This document shows positions 26,272-35,748 of a stretch of 64,000 bases of DNA, piece after piece. The stretch is from Dethiosulfovibrio faecalis (GTDB lineage: Bacteria > Synergistota > Synergistia > Synergistales > Dethiosulfovibrionaceae), in assembly GCF_021568795.1 (NCBI RefSeq), contig NZ_JAKGUE010000003.1, forward strand, positions 212,808-276,807, in the 5' to 3' direction. Made by a program: the position numbers and the translations under genes. Within the stretch, counting starts at the first letter, position 1; each line of letters begins with the position of its first letter. Under the pieces are notes generated by a model. The model saw nothing but the letters and a program-made list of their open reading frames with translations, ran no database searches and was not told the DNA's origin.

Positions 26272-28434
26272 ATGCGTTTGAGGCTTAGAGGCAGGATGTT
26301 GGCTTTACTTTTGGGAGGACTGCTGGCGGTCCAGGGAACAATAGTCGTCTATCTGGCCCTTACGGTAAGGGGAAATGCCGTGGATCAGGCGGAGAAGACG
26401 GTTCAGGCGGAGGCGGAGGGGAGTGCATCCGACGTCTCAAGGGCCATGGAGCGCTTCACGGTGGCGGCCAGGACCCTGGCGTCCTCCCTCGAGGGTGTGG
26501 ACGGCTCCACGTCAGGGGCCAGATCGACCGTGCTGGATATTGTCCGTAGCGTGTTGGAGCGAACTCCCGGGGCCTTGTCGGTGTGGTTCGTCTTCGAGCC
26601 CGACGCCTTCGACGGGAAGGACGGTCAGTTTGCCGGGGTCGACGGTTTTCAGGACACCGGTCGTTTCGAGGGAACCTTCATCCGAGAGGGCGGTTCCGTG
26701 GTCAGGACCTACGACACCACCGAGGAGAGTCTCAAGGACGGGGACTGGTACTATGGGGTCCTCCGGTCCGGCAGACCGGTCATGGCCGAGCCCTGCCGCT
26801 ATTCCTACACCGATGACGAGAGCCGGTCTCACTTCATAACCGGTGTGTCCATTCCATTGGAGAAGGACGGTAAGATCGTAGGGGTGGCTGGGGTCGATCT
26901 GGATCTGGGGATCTTTTCCGAGCTGATGGAGTCAATCTCTGTGACGGATCATAGCTACGCCTCTCTCTTTTCGGACGACGGTTACGTCATATATCATCCC
27001 GATGAGGATCTGGTGGAGAAGAACCTTCAGGAGATGGGATCGGACCGGGTCCACGATCTGGGGCACGTTCTGAACGTTCTCTCTTCCGGGGGCGATGAGG
27101 TATCGGTTTACCGGGATCCCGAGCTGGGAGAGGAGGCCCTCAAGGCCCGCATTCCCGTGTCCTTCGGGTTAGGCCTGAATCCCTGGAGCCTGGCCATAAC
27201 CGTTCCCCTCTCGGACGTAACAGCGAAAGCCGATGCGGTCGTCCGTGACGTTATTCTGGCGTCTCTGGCCGGGTTGCTTATCCTCGCGGTGGTGATGTTT
27301 TTCGTCACAGGCAGGATAGTGAGACCGATAGAGGGAATTTCGGAGATTCTGAAGAAGTTCTCCCAACTTGACTTTAAGTCGGACGGGTCTAGATCCTGGC
27401 TTTTCAAGTATCGCAACGACGAGATCGCCGATGCGGTCCAATCTCTCGTGGATATGCAGATCAAGGTGAGCGATTTCGTCCGTGCGATCCAAAAGGAATC
27501 CGGCGTTTTCTCCGGCACCTCCCAGTCCTTGGCCGCCCTGGCCCAGGAGACCGTGGCGTCCATGGAGGAGGTCAAGTCCTCGGTGGACCATGTGGGAGAC
27601 CTTTCGGAGGCCAACTCGGCGGCCCTGGAGGAGACCACCGTCGGAGTGGAGGAGGTCTCGGCCGGGGCTTCCGGTGCGGCGGATAGCGCGGCGGAGGGCT
27701 CCGAGGAATCGGCCGAGATGAGTCGCATCAGCGGGGAGGCCGTTAAGAACGTCAGGGCCATGGTGGAGATGATAAAGTCCGTGGGAGAGAGGTCCGAGAG
27801 GACCGTCGATAGCATGAGTCAGGTTGAGGGGTCGGTGGAGTCCATCACATCCTTCGTGGATACCATCGCATCCATAGCGGACCAGACCAATCTGCTGGCT
27901 TTGAACGCCGCCATAGAGGCCGCCCGGGCGGGAGAACACGGGCGGGGGTTTGCCGTTGTCGCCGAGGAGGTCCGCAAGCTGGCGGAGGAGAGCAACAAAG
28001 CGGCCAAGGAGGTCGCCGATCTGATAGGTTCCCTCAGGGAAAACGCATCGTCGTCCACCTCTTCCATGAAGGAGGTCGACCAGCTGGTCGATCGGATAGT
28101 GTCGGCATCCGATTCGGCCATATCCAACCTGGACGACGCTCTGGTGCGTATCTCCAAGGTGGAGGACGTGATGCAGAACATCGCCGCCCTGGCGGAGGAG
28201 CAGGCTGCTGCCAGCCAGGAGATGGCCTCCGGGATCGATCAGGCCACCAAGGGGACCGTGGAGATCACGGAGATACTGCTGAACGTGAAGAAGGGAAGCG
28301 AGGATACCGCTTCGGCCTCGGATCAGGTGGCTCAGGAAGCTCAGGCACTCTCTTCCGGTGCTGAACGTCTCAGCTCGATAGCCGCTCGGTTTGCCCTGGA
28401 CCAGGAGAACGATCTGTCGTTGAGAAAAGAATAG
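26272..28434 (+). CDS. methyl-accepting chemotaxis protein with dCache sensor
   Basis: A 720-residue chemoreceptor. ATG 26272 is used because AGAGGAGG lies about 10 bases upstream; the frame is open back to 26236. TM1 is at residues 9-29 ([20 protein letters not shown]). The periplasmic dCache-like sensor spans about 35-320, with [20 protein letters not shown] and [20 protein letters not shown]2 is near 324-347 and is followed by a HAMP-like linker. The cytoplasmic hairpin contains the conserved tip [20 protein letters not shown] near residue 548. The dCache fold often binds amino acids, which would suit this lifestyle; the ligand itself is not evident. It is a single gene, convergent with the minus-strand pair downstream. 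Confidence 0.93.
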   Translation: MRLRLRGRMLALLLGGLLAVQGTIVVYLALTVRGNAVDQAEKTVQAEAEGSASDVSRAMERFTVAARTLASSLEGVDGSTSGARSTVLDIVRSVLERTPGALSVWFVFEPDAFDGKDGQFAGVDGFQDTGRFEGTFIREGGSVVRTYDTTEESLKDGDWYYGVLRSGRPVMAEPCRYSYTDDESRSHFITGVSIPLEKDGKIVGVAGVDLDLGIFSELMESISVTDHSYASLFSDDGYVIYHPDEDLVEKNLQEMGSDRVHDLGHVLNVLSSGGDEVSVYRDPELGEEALKARIPVSFGLGLNPWSLAITVPLSDVTAKADAVVRDVILASLAGLLILAVVMFFVTGRIVRPIEGISEILKKFSQLDFKSDGSRSWLFKYRNDEIADAVQSLVDMQIKVSDFVRAIQKESGVFSGTSQSLAALAQETVASMEEVKSSVDHVGDLSEANSAALEETTVGVEEVSAGASGAADSAAEGSEESAEMSRISGEAVKNVRAMVEMIKSVGERSERTVDSMSQVEGSVESITSFVDTIASIADQTNLLALNAAIEAARAGEHGRGFAVVAEEVRKLAEESNKAAKEVADLIGSLRENASSSTSSMKEVDQLVDRIVSASDSAISNLDDALVRISKVEDVMQNIAALAEEQAAASQEMASGIDQATKGTVEITEILLNVKKGSEDTASASDQVAQEAQALSSGAERLSSIAARFALDQENDLSLRKE

Positions 28435-28447
28435 TCCACCAGGTAGC

Positions 28448-28963
28448 TTATTTTTCGGGGGTGCACCTCTTTATGGGATATTTCGGCAGGTAGCACCTCC
28501 AGCCGTCCACCGTCACAACGGCGCAGTCCTTCACGTAGGGATGGCTCCAGGGCCGGTCGGACTCCCATCTCAGCTTGGAGAGGATCCTCTCCTTGGTGGC
28601 CAGAAGCTGGGCCGCCTCCACAGGGGTCCTCTCCAGACCCAGAAGAAGCACGAACAGGATGGGCTTATCGTCCAGTCCCATGAGGTGCAGGTAGCAGTAG
28701 CTGTCCCTGGCCTTGGGGATCAGCCTTCCCGCCAGGTACTCGTCTCCCGAAAGCCGTCTCACGAAGGAATGCCTCTCCCTCTCCGGGGCGCCCTGATCCG
28801 ACGGGTCCTTGACCTCCACCATTATGGTTCGTTCCCTTTCCATTATGACGAAGTCCACCAGGGCCATGCCTATGGGACGGGCCTCTCCCGGCTCGTCCAG
28901 CTTTATCCAGCTCTCCGCCGCCGAGAGGTTTAGAAACAGCTCCTTCTCCCTGGTCCAGCTCAA
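28448..28963 (-). CDS. small protein with PD-(D/E)xK-like motif, ATPase partner
   Basis: A 171-residue protein starting at TTG 28963, directly overlapping the stop of the upstream ATPase gene, with GGAGGGAG as SD; the longer open frame further upstream is a shadow of the ATPase. Residues near 40-60 read ALVDFVIMERERTIMVEVKD, giving the D...ExK spacing of a PD-(D/E)xK nuclease core. The C-terminal half contains LLGLERTPVEAAQLLATKER and a Trp/Tyr-rich end. I do not recognise a named family. Coupling to a Rad50/AAA_21-like ATPase suggests a two-gene effector, possibly defensive; that is inference. Confidence 0.6.
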   Translation of the reverse strand: MSWTREKELFLNLSAAESWIKLDEPGEARPIGMALVDFVIMERERTIMVEVKDPSDQGAPERERHSFVRRLSGDEYLAGRLIPKARDSYCYLHLMGLDDKPILFVLLLGLERTPVEAAQLLATKERILSKLRWESDRPWSHPYVKDCAVVTVDGWRCYLPKYPIKRCTPEK

Positions 28964-30003
28964 CTCTCTCCCTCCTCCGATTCCAGAAGGGCCCTGGTGG
29001 CGTCCCTGTGGTAGAGGTCCATGAAGACCTGGGATATCACGTTGGGGTGAAGCGACGGATAGTCCTCCGTAGAGGATATGTCTATCCCCCTGCCGTTTCG
29101 GAACAGGGCGTGGAAGCGAATGTCGTCCTCCTCCTTTGCCCTGAGGTCCAGCTCCTTTAGCACCACGTAATCGTGGGTGGCCAGAAAAACCTGGACCCCT
29201 CTTCTCTGTATCGCCAGGACGATCTCCATCATAGGTCCTATGGCCGACGGGTTTACGTTCGCCTCCGGCTCGTCCCAGAAGAGGACGCTCCCTCCCGTGA
29301 GGGTGCCGTTTCGTATCAGCCTCCAGAGAACGCCGAGCTTTCTCAGCCCCTCCGCCATCAGGGAGAACTCCAGATCGTCGTATTCGGACTGAAGGAAAAA
29401 GCCTCCCTCTCTCTCCACCACCTGACCGCCTATACGCCGCTCCAGATCCAGGGCCAGCTCCGTCATGTCCTCGTCCAGAGGTGCGTCCGGCTGGGCCATG
29501 GCCCTCTCTATCACGTCGGCGTAGGTGTCGTCGAAGGCCAGCCGCCCCGCCCGGTGAAGCGCCGTGAAGTTCGGAGCGTGGACCAGCATCTCCTTCACAG
29601 GCAGAAAAACGCTCTCGAGGGGATGGGCCAGCCACTCCCTCTCTCCCACCATCTCAACCTCGCTCGGGCTATCCGCACTATCGTCGAAGGAACATAGAAT
29701 GTGGTCCTCTCCGCCGTCTCTCGTCTTCCTGACCTCTATGGCACCGGAGGACAGCTCCTCTCCCCTCCGCACCAGACGTCCGATCCGTCCGCCCAGGGGC
29801 ATGAACAGCCTGGTCAGCTTCTCGGGGAAACTCCTCTGGCCCAGCGAGGCCTCGCAGGCTCCGTAGAGAAACTTCATCATGTGAGACTTGCCCGAACCTC
29901 CCTCTCCCACCAGCACGTTCAGTCCCGGTGAAAAACGACCTGTGACGGAGGAGAAGGCGGTCAGGTTTTTCAACGTCACCGACGAAAGGTAACCCTTGTT
30001 CAT
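28960..30003 (-). CDS. AAA_15/AAA_21-type (OLD/RecF-like) ATPase
   Basis: A 347-residue ABC-type ATPase. ATG 30003 has AAGGGG at a good distance; GTG 30012 is possible but lies too close to that SD. The N-terminus has a strand and P-loop (LKNLTAFSSVTGRFSPGLNV, then GEGGSGKSHMMKFLYGA). The C-terminal half has the Walker B SVLFWDEPEANVNPSAIGP and the sensor FLATHDYVVLKELDLR. This is the architecture of ATPases in many abortive-infection and OLD-like systems. It overlaps the downstream PD-(D/E)xK-like gene by 4 bp, so the pair is translated together. There is no integrase or repeat next to the pair. Confidence 0.75.
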   Translation of the reverse strand: MNKGYLSSVTLKNLTAFSSVTGRFSPGLNVLVGEGGSGKSHMMKFLYGACEASLGQRSFPEKLTRLFMPLGGRIGRLVRRGEELSSGAIEVRKTRDGGEDHILCSFDDSADSPSEVEMVGEREWLAHPLESVFLPVKEMLVHAPNFTALHRAGRLAFDDTYADVIERAMAQPDAPLDEDMTELALDLERRIGGQVVEREGGFFLQSEYDDLEFSLMAEGLRKLGVLWRLIRNGTLTGGSVLFWDEPEANVNPSAIGPMMEIVLAIQRRGVQVFLATHDYVVLKELDLRAKEEDDIRFHALFRNGRGIDISSTEDYPSLHPNVISQVFMDLYHRDATRALLESEEGES

Positions 30004-30062
30004 GTCCATCACCCCTTTGGGCTATTGTAGGACAAAAACCTTACGATTTCCTATCGATATTT

Positions 30063-30086
30063 ATCTTCCATCGTATAATGGAAGAT
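30063..30086. promoter_or_regulatory. palindrome over -10 box upstream of gamma-glutamyltransferase
   Basis: ATCTTCCAT and ATGGAAGAT (30063-30071 and 30078-30086) form a perfect inverted repeat that encloses TATAAT at 30074-30079. The position over a -10 box suggests a repressor operator. No good -35 is visible 17 bp upstream. Confidence 0.5.
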
Positions 30087-30121
30087 GAAGTCGGAGATTC
30101 ATACAAGGAGGGAGATAAGGG

Positions 30122-31729
30122 ATGAAGGCTTTCGATCCTCAGCGCTACAGATATCCGTCCAGACGGGCTCTGGTCTACGGTTCCCGTGGAATGGTGGCTA
30201 CCTCCCATCCTCAGGCCGCCCAGGCCGGTCTGGATACGCTCAAAAAAGGTGGAAATGCCGTGGACGCGGCAATCGCCACCGCTGCGGCCTTGACGGTGGT
30301 GGAGCCCACCAGCAACGGCCTGGGTAGCGACGCCTTCGCCATAATATGCAAAGACGGAAGGCTCTACGGCATAAACGGCAGCGGACCTTCCCCCAAGACT
30401 CTTACGAGAGACTTATTAAATAAGAAGGGACTTTCCCGGCTGCCCTCCATGGGGTGGCTTCCCGTATGCGTTCCCGGAGCCGTCGCAACCTGGGCGGCCA
30501 TGTCAAAGAGGATGGGCCGTCTGCCCCTATCGGAGGTCCTGGCCCCTGCGGTGGACCTGGCTAAACAGGGCGTGGCCGTGCCTCCTACGGTGTCGAAAAA
30601 CTGGAATCTGGCCCTGGATAAATACGGAACCTCCGGCGACCCCGCCCTTTCCCCGTGGAAAGACACCTTCGTGTTCGACGGAAAAACCCCCGAGCCGGGA
30701 GATATCGTCCGTCTGGTGCATCACGGAAAAACATTGGAGCTGATAGCCCGTTCCGACGGCAGGGATCTTTATCAGGGCGAGCTGGCCGATAGGATCGTCT
30801 CCTTCGCCTCCGAGACAGGCGGTCTCCTCGCCTTCGAGGACCTGGTGGAATACACTCCCGAATGGGTGGAGCCCCTCTCGGTGGACTACGGAGGCCTTAC
30901 CGCCTGGGAGCTGCCGCCGAACGGCCAGGGCATGGTCGCCCTGATGGCCCTGGGGATACTGAACGGTCCGGAGCCCTCCGATCCTAACTCGCCCGAGTCG
31001 GTCCACCGCTCCATAGAGGCTCTGAAGCTGGCCTTCGCGGACGGACACCGCTACATATGCGATCCCCATATGGCGGATGTTCCGGTGGACCGGCTGCTGT
31101 CCGACGGTTATCTTGCCGAGCGGAGTCGCCTGCTGGGAGACAGGGCCGCTCGGCCCGAACCCGGCGATCCCAACTCGGGCGGCACCGTCTACCTGGCGAC
31201 GGCCGACGGCTTCGGCAACATGGTCTCAATGATACAGAGCAACTACACCGGCTTCGGTTCCGGCGTCGTCGTCCCCGGAACGGGAATAGCCCTCAACAAC
31301 AGGGGGCTGGGCTTCTCGATGGAGCCGGGCCATCCCAACGAGATCATGCCGGGAAAGAGGCCCTATCACACCATAATTCCCGGCTTTCTCACCAAGGGCG
31401 GCGAGCCCCTGGGTCCCTTCGGTGTAATGGGAGGCTACATGCAGCCTCAGGGCCACCTTCAGGTTATAACCAACCTGGTCCGGAGGGGAATGAACCCTCA
31501 GGAGGCCCTGGATGCCCCCAGATGGCAGTGGACCGGCGGGCTGGACGTCTCGGTGGAGCAGTCCTTCCCGTCCGACATGGCTCGGGCCCTCTCCCGGATG
31601 GGTCACCATATAACGGTTGTCCTCGAGCCGGACTCCTTCGGCAGAGGACAGATAATACTGAAAACCGACAAAGGCAGCCTGGTAGGAGCCACCGAGCCCA
31701 GAGCCGACGGAACAGTGGCGACCTGGTGA
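30122..31729 (+). CDS. gamma-glutamyltransferase family protein
   Basis: A 535-residue Ntn-hydrolase of the gamma-glutamyltranspeptidase family, which cleaves or transfers gamma-glutamyl groups, or acts as an acylase in related branches. The N-terminal MVATSHPQAAQAGLDTLKKG and GGNAVDAAIATAAALTVVEP are family signatures. The nucleophile Thr lies in PNSGGTVYLATADG, near residue 355, where the precursor would cleave itself. GSGVVVPGTGIALNNRG and GVMGGYMQPQGHLQV follow. There is no signal peptide, so it appears cytoplasmic, unlike typical GGTs. ATG 30122 follows GGAGGGAG. It is a single gene behind a palindromic operator-like site. Confidence 0.87.
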   Translation: MKAFDPQRYRYPSRRALVYGSRGMVATSHPQAAQAGLDTLKKGGNAVDAAIATAAALTVVEPTSNGLGSDAFAIICKDGRLYGINGSGPSPKTLTRDLLNKKGLSRLPSMGWLPVCVPGAVATWAAMSKRMGRLPLSEVLAPAVDLAKQGVAVPPTVSKNWNLALDKYGTSGDPALSPWKDTFVFDGKTPEPGDIVRLVHHGKTLELIARSDGRDLYQGELADRIVSFASETGGLLAFEDLVEYTPEWVEPLSVDYGGLTAWELPPNGQGMVALMALGILNGPEPSDPNSPESVHRSIEALKLAFADGHRYICDPHMADVPVDRLLSDGYLAERSRLLGDRAARPEPGDPNSGGTVYLATADGFGNMVSMIQSNYTGFGSGVVVPGTGIALNNRGLGFSMEPGHPNEIMPGKRPYHTIIPGFLTKGGEPLGPFGVMGGYMQPQGHLQVITNLVRRGMNPQEALDAPRWQWTGGLDVSVEQSFPSDMARALSRMGHHITVVLEPDSFGRGQIILKTDKGSLVGATEPRADGTVATW

Positions 31730-31861
31730 GATGGTCTTTATATCCTTATGGGCACTGGAGTCGACTGTCTCATCGATGTCTTGAAATATATCTTCTCAGT
31801 TGATCCGAAAATTTGTCCGATGTAAGATGAATAATATTCTATGATGCTGGGAGTGATTTGT

Positions 31862-32848
31862 GTGATCAGGATAAGAAAAGCGATTCTGACTGCGATTGCT
31901 GCGGTCGTTCTTTCTGCCGGGACACTGTATGCCGATGAACCGGTCAAGATAAAGGCGTTGGTAATGGCGATGTTCGAGATAGGAGACTACTCGGGAGATT
32001 TCGCCGGGGAATTTCAACATTTTTACGAGGGCTATCTGTCCGATGCAGTCTCTTACGATGTGAAGGGGGCTCCCAATCCTTTGTTCGTGGCGGAGTCCGG
32101 CGTAGCGGGAGCGGTAGTGGGAGAGGGTAAGGCTCAGGCGGCGTCGACCCTGACTGCTATTCTCTCCGATCCGCGGTTCGATTTCGACGGAACCTATTTC
32201 ATAACCTCCGGTTGTGCCGGAGCCTCTCCCGAAAGGAGTACCCTGGGGTCGGTAGTTATCTGCGATGCCGTGGTGGACTACGAGCTGGGGCATGGATGGA
32301 AGCAGTCGGACTGTCTTCCGGGAACCCCGACTTTCATGGCGATGGACGACTTCGCCGAGGTCGGATATATCTCGTTGAATCGCGAGTTGTTAAAAAAAGC
32401 TAGAGAAGCCTGTGACGAGGTCGAATTGGCAGATTGTTCCGAGGCAAAGGCATATAGGGCTCTGTACCCTCAGAAGGTGGCGAACGGAGTTCCGTCGATT
32501 CAGTACGGCGTTTCCGTAACGGGAGATTCCTACTGGCACGGCAGAGGTAGTTCCGTGGCGGCCGATCACGTATGTGCAGTTTATGGAGCCGAAACCTATA
32601 TGGTTACCCAGATGGAGGACAGCGCTTTTGCGGCGGTGCTTAGAAATTTCGGATATCTAAATCGTTATCTGGTGATAAGAGACGTGGTTAATTTCGATCG
32701 TCCCCATCCCGGGCAGACCGTTAGGGAAAGTCTGAAGGCTTCTTCCGGAGGATTCTCCATTGGTATGACGAACGGATACAGAGTCGCTTCCGCCGTATTG
32801 GACCATATTCTGGCGAATCCAAGGGAGTGGGAGGAGATTACGCGGTAA
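31862..32848 (+). CDS. purine nucleoside permease (NUP) family protein, secreted
   Basis: A 328-residue protein of the NUP family, which is related to nucleoside phosphorylases and was described as a nucleoside permease in yeast. GTG 31862 is favoured because TGGGAG stands 8 bases before it and the protein then opens with a signal peptide (AILTAIAAVVLSAGTLYADE); ATG 31841 is an alternative. Family motifs include FITSGCAGASPERSTLGSVV, CDAVVDYELGH and VTQMEDSAFAAVL. The exported location suggests periplasmic handling of nucleosides, consistent with scavenging. A strong terminator follows. Confidence 0.8.
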   Translation: MIRIRKAILTAIAAVVLSAGTLYADEPVKIKALVMAMFEIGDYSGDFAGEFQHFYEGYLSDAVSYDVKGAPNPLFVAESGVAGAVVGEGKAQAASTLTAILSDPRFDFDGTYFITSGCAGASPERSTLGSVVICDAVVDYELGHGWKQSDCLPGTPTFMAMDDFAEVGYISLNRELLKKAREACDEVELADCSEAKAYRALYPQKVANGVPSIQYGVSVTGDSYWHGRGSSVAADHVCAVYGAETYMVTQMEDSAFAAVLRNFGYLNRYLVIRDVVNFDRPHPGQTVRESLKASSGGFSIGMTNGYRVASAVLDHILANPREWEEITR

Positions 32849-32898
32849 AAGATTGTATTTTTTATTGACACTTTCGTCGGTGTCGTTGTTAAATAGAA

Positions 32899-32937
32899 AC
32901 GAAGGGCCTCTTCCGATGTCGGAGGCCCTTCGTCTTT
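32899..32937 (+). terminator. intrinsic terminator after NUP gene
   Basis: Arms ACGAAGGGCCTC and GAGGCCCTTCGT (32899-32910 and 32922-32933) pair perfectly and are followed by CTTT. Confidence 0.82.
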
Positions 32938-32984
32938 AAGCTGACGAGATGAACTTATCGAAAACGAGAAAGGGGAGTAGGTAC

Positions 32985-34862
32985 ATGAAAAATTTGGTAA
33001 AAATACTTCTATGTGCCGTAATAGTCATGGCGAGCGCGGTCGCTGTCTGGGCAGACGTGGCCCCGTTAAACCCCGCCTTCGAAAGCTACATGGAAAGGCA
33101 GTCGGAAGAGGGTAAAGTCGCCGCAGACGGTAACGTTTATAGGGGAAGGATTCCCTCTCCGGTGGACCTTAGCCATCTGGCGGGAGCGTCGGTGTTCGAT
33201 TCGGAAGGTAAGGGAGCGTCGTCGTTCCCTGTAAACTACGATCTGAGGACCCTCGGACTGGTTTCCCCCGTCAGGGATCAGGATCCCTACGGTGCCTGCT
33301 GGACCTTCAGCGCAACGGCATCCATGGAATCGACCTCCCTCAAGGCGGGAGTGGTCGATCCCGATTACGCCGAGCAGTTTCTTGCCTACTACGGCTACGT
33401 AAATCAGTCCAACGAGCTCGTCGGGTTCGGGAACTACGGTTTATACGACTTCCCCGATCTCATGGACAACGGAGGAGACGACTTCAAGGCCATAGCCCTC
33501 CTGGTCCGGGGGACCGGAGCCGTCAACGAATCGGAAGCCCCCTACGGTGCGGTAGCTCCGGCAGCCTCCACCGTCCTGTCCAGATCCCTCAGGAACGTCT
33601 ATTACTTTTACTACGACAGTTCCACTAGATATCAGAAGGCCAGCGTGGAAAACATCAAGACCGCCCTCATGAACTACGGAGCCGTTTCGGTGGGCATGTA
33701 CGCCGGCGATCCACAAGGTGGAAACTGGGTCGGATCTCCCTATTTCAACCCTTCCACCTACGCGTCCTACACTCCCTCGGACAACCCCGACGGGTTTTCT
33801 TTGGGTTCCGCCAACCACGCCGTCACGGTGGTCGGCTGGGACGACAACTACTCCAGGACCAACTTCAATCCGGCCAACCAGCCGTCCTCCGACGGAGCCT
33901 GGATAGTTAAGAACTCCTGGGGTGCCGATTGGGGCGACAAGGGCTATTTCTACCTGTCCTACGAGGACGCCGTCATGGACACCGGTGCCGCCTACGTAGG
34001 CAGCGATCCTATAACCTACGACGTCGTATATCAATACGATCCTCTGGGATGGTGCAATTCCGTCACACCCACAGGAATGTCCACCGACACGGCATGGATG
34101 GCCAACGTCTTCACGGCCAGAGGGAACGAAACGATAAGGGCCGTCTCCTTTTACGCCGGAGGAGTCGGTAACACCTATTCCATCTCCGTCTATACGGGCG
34201 TCACCGGTGATCCCACTACGGGAACCCCAGTGGTATACGGACAGACCGGCACCGCTCAGGAGCCCGGCTACCACACGGTGGAGCTCTACAAGCCCGTTAC
34301 CGTCGCGGCGGGAGAGAGATTCTCCGTGGTGATTCACCTGACCACTCCTGGTTACTCTTTCCCCGTAGCGGTCGAATATCGGATCGCCGGATACACCGAC
34401 AAGGCCACGGCCTCGGCCGGTCAAAGCTATCTCTCCTCCGACGGGACGAGCTGGACCGATGCGACCTCGTCGGTAGACGGCACGGCTAACGTCTGTATCA
34501 AGGCCTTTGGAACCGAGTCGTCCTTTGCGTCATACGGATCTCTCAAGGTACTCATAGAGCCCGCGGCCGTCGTTACCGCCGGGGCCGCATGGTCCATCGA
34601 CGAAGGACGCACCTGGTATTCCTCCGGTACGACGGTTCCGTCCCTTCCACCGGGAGATTACTCCGTCCAGTTCAAACAGGTCGTCGGATGGCGGATCGAT
34701 AGCCCTCAGAACATGGTCGTCCTTAACGGAGGGTCCGGCACTTTAACCGGAACCTATGAACGAAGCTCCGGTTCCTCCGGCGGCGGCGGATGTTCCGTCG
34801 GATTCGCTCCGGCGGCTCTCCTCCTGGGTCTGCCCATGTTGGCCCTTTTCGGCAGGAGATAG
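32985..34862 (+). CDS. secreted papain-like (C1A) protease with Synergist-CTERM tail
   Basis: A 625-residue secreted cysteine protease. ATG 32985 follows GGGGAG and opens a signal peptide (ILLCAVIVMASAVAVWAD). The C1A domain spans about 85-335, with the catalytic Cys in DPYGACWTFSA (about 105), His in SANHAVTVVGWDD (about 278) and Asn in VKNSWGADWGDKG (about 310). A beta-rich region follows (about 340-600), then a PATR-like segment around GAAWSIDEGRTWYSSG. The C-terminus is SGGGGCSVGFAPAALLLGLP followed by a hydrophobic stretch and GRR, the Synergist-CTERM sorting signal. The enzyme is probably processed and anchored at the cell surface, where it would supply peptides to the uptake systems encoded downstream. 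Confidence 0.92.
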   Translation: MKNLVKILLCAVIVMASAVAVWADVAPLNPAFESYMERQSEEGKVAADGNVYRGRIPSPVDLSHLAGASVFDSEGKGASSFPVNYDLRTLGLVSPVRDQDPYGACWTFSATASMESTSLKAGVVDPDYAEQFLAYYGYVNQSNELVGFGNYGLYDFPDLMDNGGDDFKAIALLVRGTGAVNESEAPYGAVAPAASTVLSRSLRNVYYFYYDSSTRYQKASVENIKTALMNYGAVSVGMYAGDPQGGNWVGSPYFNPSTYASYTPSDNPDGFSLGSANHAVTVVGWDDNYSRTNFNPANQPSSDGAWIVKNSWGADWGDKGYFYLSYEDAVMDTGAAYVGSDPITYDVVYQYDPLGWCNSVTPTGMSTDTAWMANVFTARGNETIRAVSFYAGGVGNTYSISVYTGVTGDPTTGTPVVYGQTGTAQEPGYHTVELYKPVTVAAGERFSVVIHLTTPGYSFPVAVEYRIAGYTDKATASAGQSYLSSDGTSWTDATSSVDGTANVCIKAFGTESSFASYGSLKVLIEPAAVVTAGAAWSIDEGRTWYSSGTTVPSLPPGDYSVQFKQVVGWRIDSPQNMVVLNGGSGTLTGTYERSSGSSGGGGCSVGFAPAALLLGLPMLALFGRR

Positions 34863-34886
34863 ATAAACCCGAAAAGAACCTCTCTT

Positions 34887-34919
34887 AGGAGCTCCCCTTA
34901 AAAGGGGCGCTCCTTTTTT
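34887..34919 (+). terminator. intrinsic terminator after protease gene
   Basis: AGGAGC-CCCCTT pairs with AAGGGG-GCTCCT around an A/T loop, with one mismatched base on each side, followed by six T residues. Confidence 0.85.
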
Positions 34920-35008
34920 GTAGCCTGGACTACAGATTTCAAAAAATACATTGTCTATACTTATGTGTATGTTCTTGAATCGCCAGGAGAGATGGAGGCG
35001 AGATAACG

Positions 35009-35713
35009 GTGAACGAAGGAAAAAACTACTACCGCGAGGTCTTCGACGAGAAGAAGCAGCTGGAGATGAGGAACTACTTCAAGGAAACTCTGGCCCCTCG
35101 GGGAAAACTCAAGAGATACCCTAGAAACGACGTCGTGGAGCCTGGAAGGCGGGGAAAATGTTTCGGCATCGTGGTGGAAGGAAAGATCTCCAAGGCCATC
35201 ATAAGCTCCTCGGGCAGGGAGAAATTGCTCTACGTCCTCCGCCCCGGCGAATTGTTCGGCGAGATGGACCTCATCGACGGAGGCTCGCTCAACTACGTCC
35301 TCTACGCCAAGGAACCCTCCGCCGTATCCTACATCGGCCAGGCGGTCCTGGATGGAGAGCTCCGGGACAACCCCGAGGCCTACCGCTACTTCATCCACAG
35401 CATGACCAGGAAATTCCGCATAGTCACGTTGCAGCTTGCAAACAACGTCTTCAACGACTCCACCGGACGGGTGGCCGACGCTCTCATACGGCTTTACGCC
35501 TGCTCCGACACGGAGGACGCCGAGATGACCGAGGGAATGATAACCACCGCCCTCACCCAGAGCGAACTGGCCTACAACGTAGGCTGTTCCAGGATCACCA
35601 TATCCAGGATACTGAAATCCTTTTTCGAAGAGGGACTTCTGGAAAAGGTAAACAGAAAAATCGTCATAAAGGACATGAAGGGACTGGCGAAGTACACCGA
35701 CAGGGTCCAGTGA
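35009..35713 (+). CDS. Crp/Fnr-family transcription regulator
   Basis: A 234-residue regulator. The cyclic-nucleotide-binding fold spans about 35-130 and includes FGIVVEGKISKAIISSSGRE and LRPGELFGEMDLIDGG. The winged helix at the C-terminus has ALTQSELAYNVGCSRITISR as recognition helix. No Cys cluster for an Fe-S centre is visible, so it resembles the Crp or sulfur/redox-effector branches rather than Fnr. The start is GTG 35009 with GGAGG about 12 bases upstream. It lies 35 bp before the DUF969-DUF979-pcp operon and is a good candidate for its regulator. Confidence 0.88.
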   Translation: MNEGKNYYREVFDEKKQLEMRNYFKETLAPRGKLKRYPRNDVVEPGRRGKCFGIVVEGKISKAIISSSGREKLLYVLRPGELFGEMDLIDGGSLNYVLYAKEPSAVSYIGQAVLDGELRDNPEAYRYFIHSMTRKFRIVTLQLANNVFNDSTGRVADALIRLYACSDTEDAEMTEGMITTALTQSELAYNVGCSRITISRILKSFFEEGLLEKVNRKIVIKDMKGLAKYTDRVQ

Positions 35714-35748
35714 AAGCGTTTCCTGTCGTAATCGAAAGGGGATAGAAA

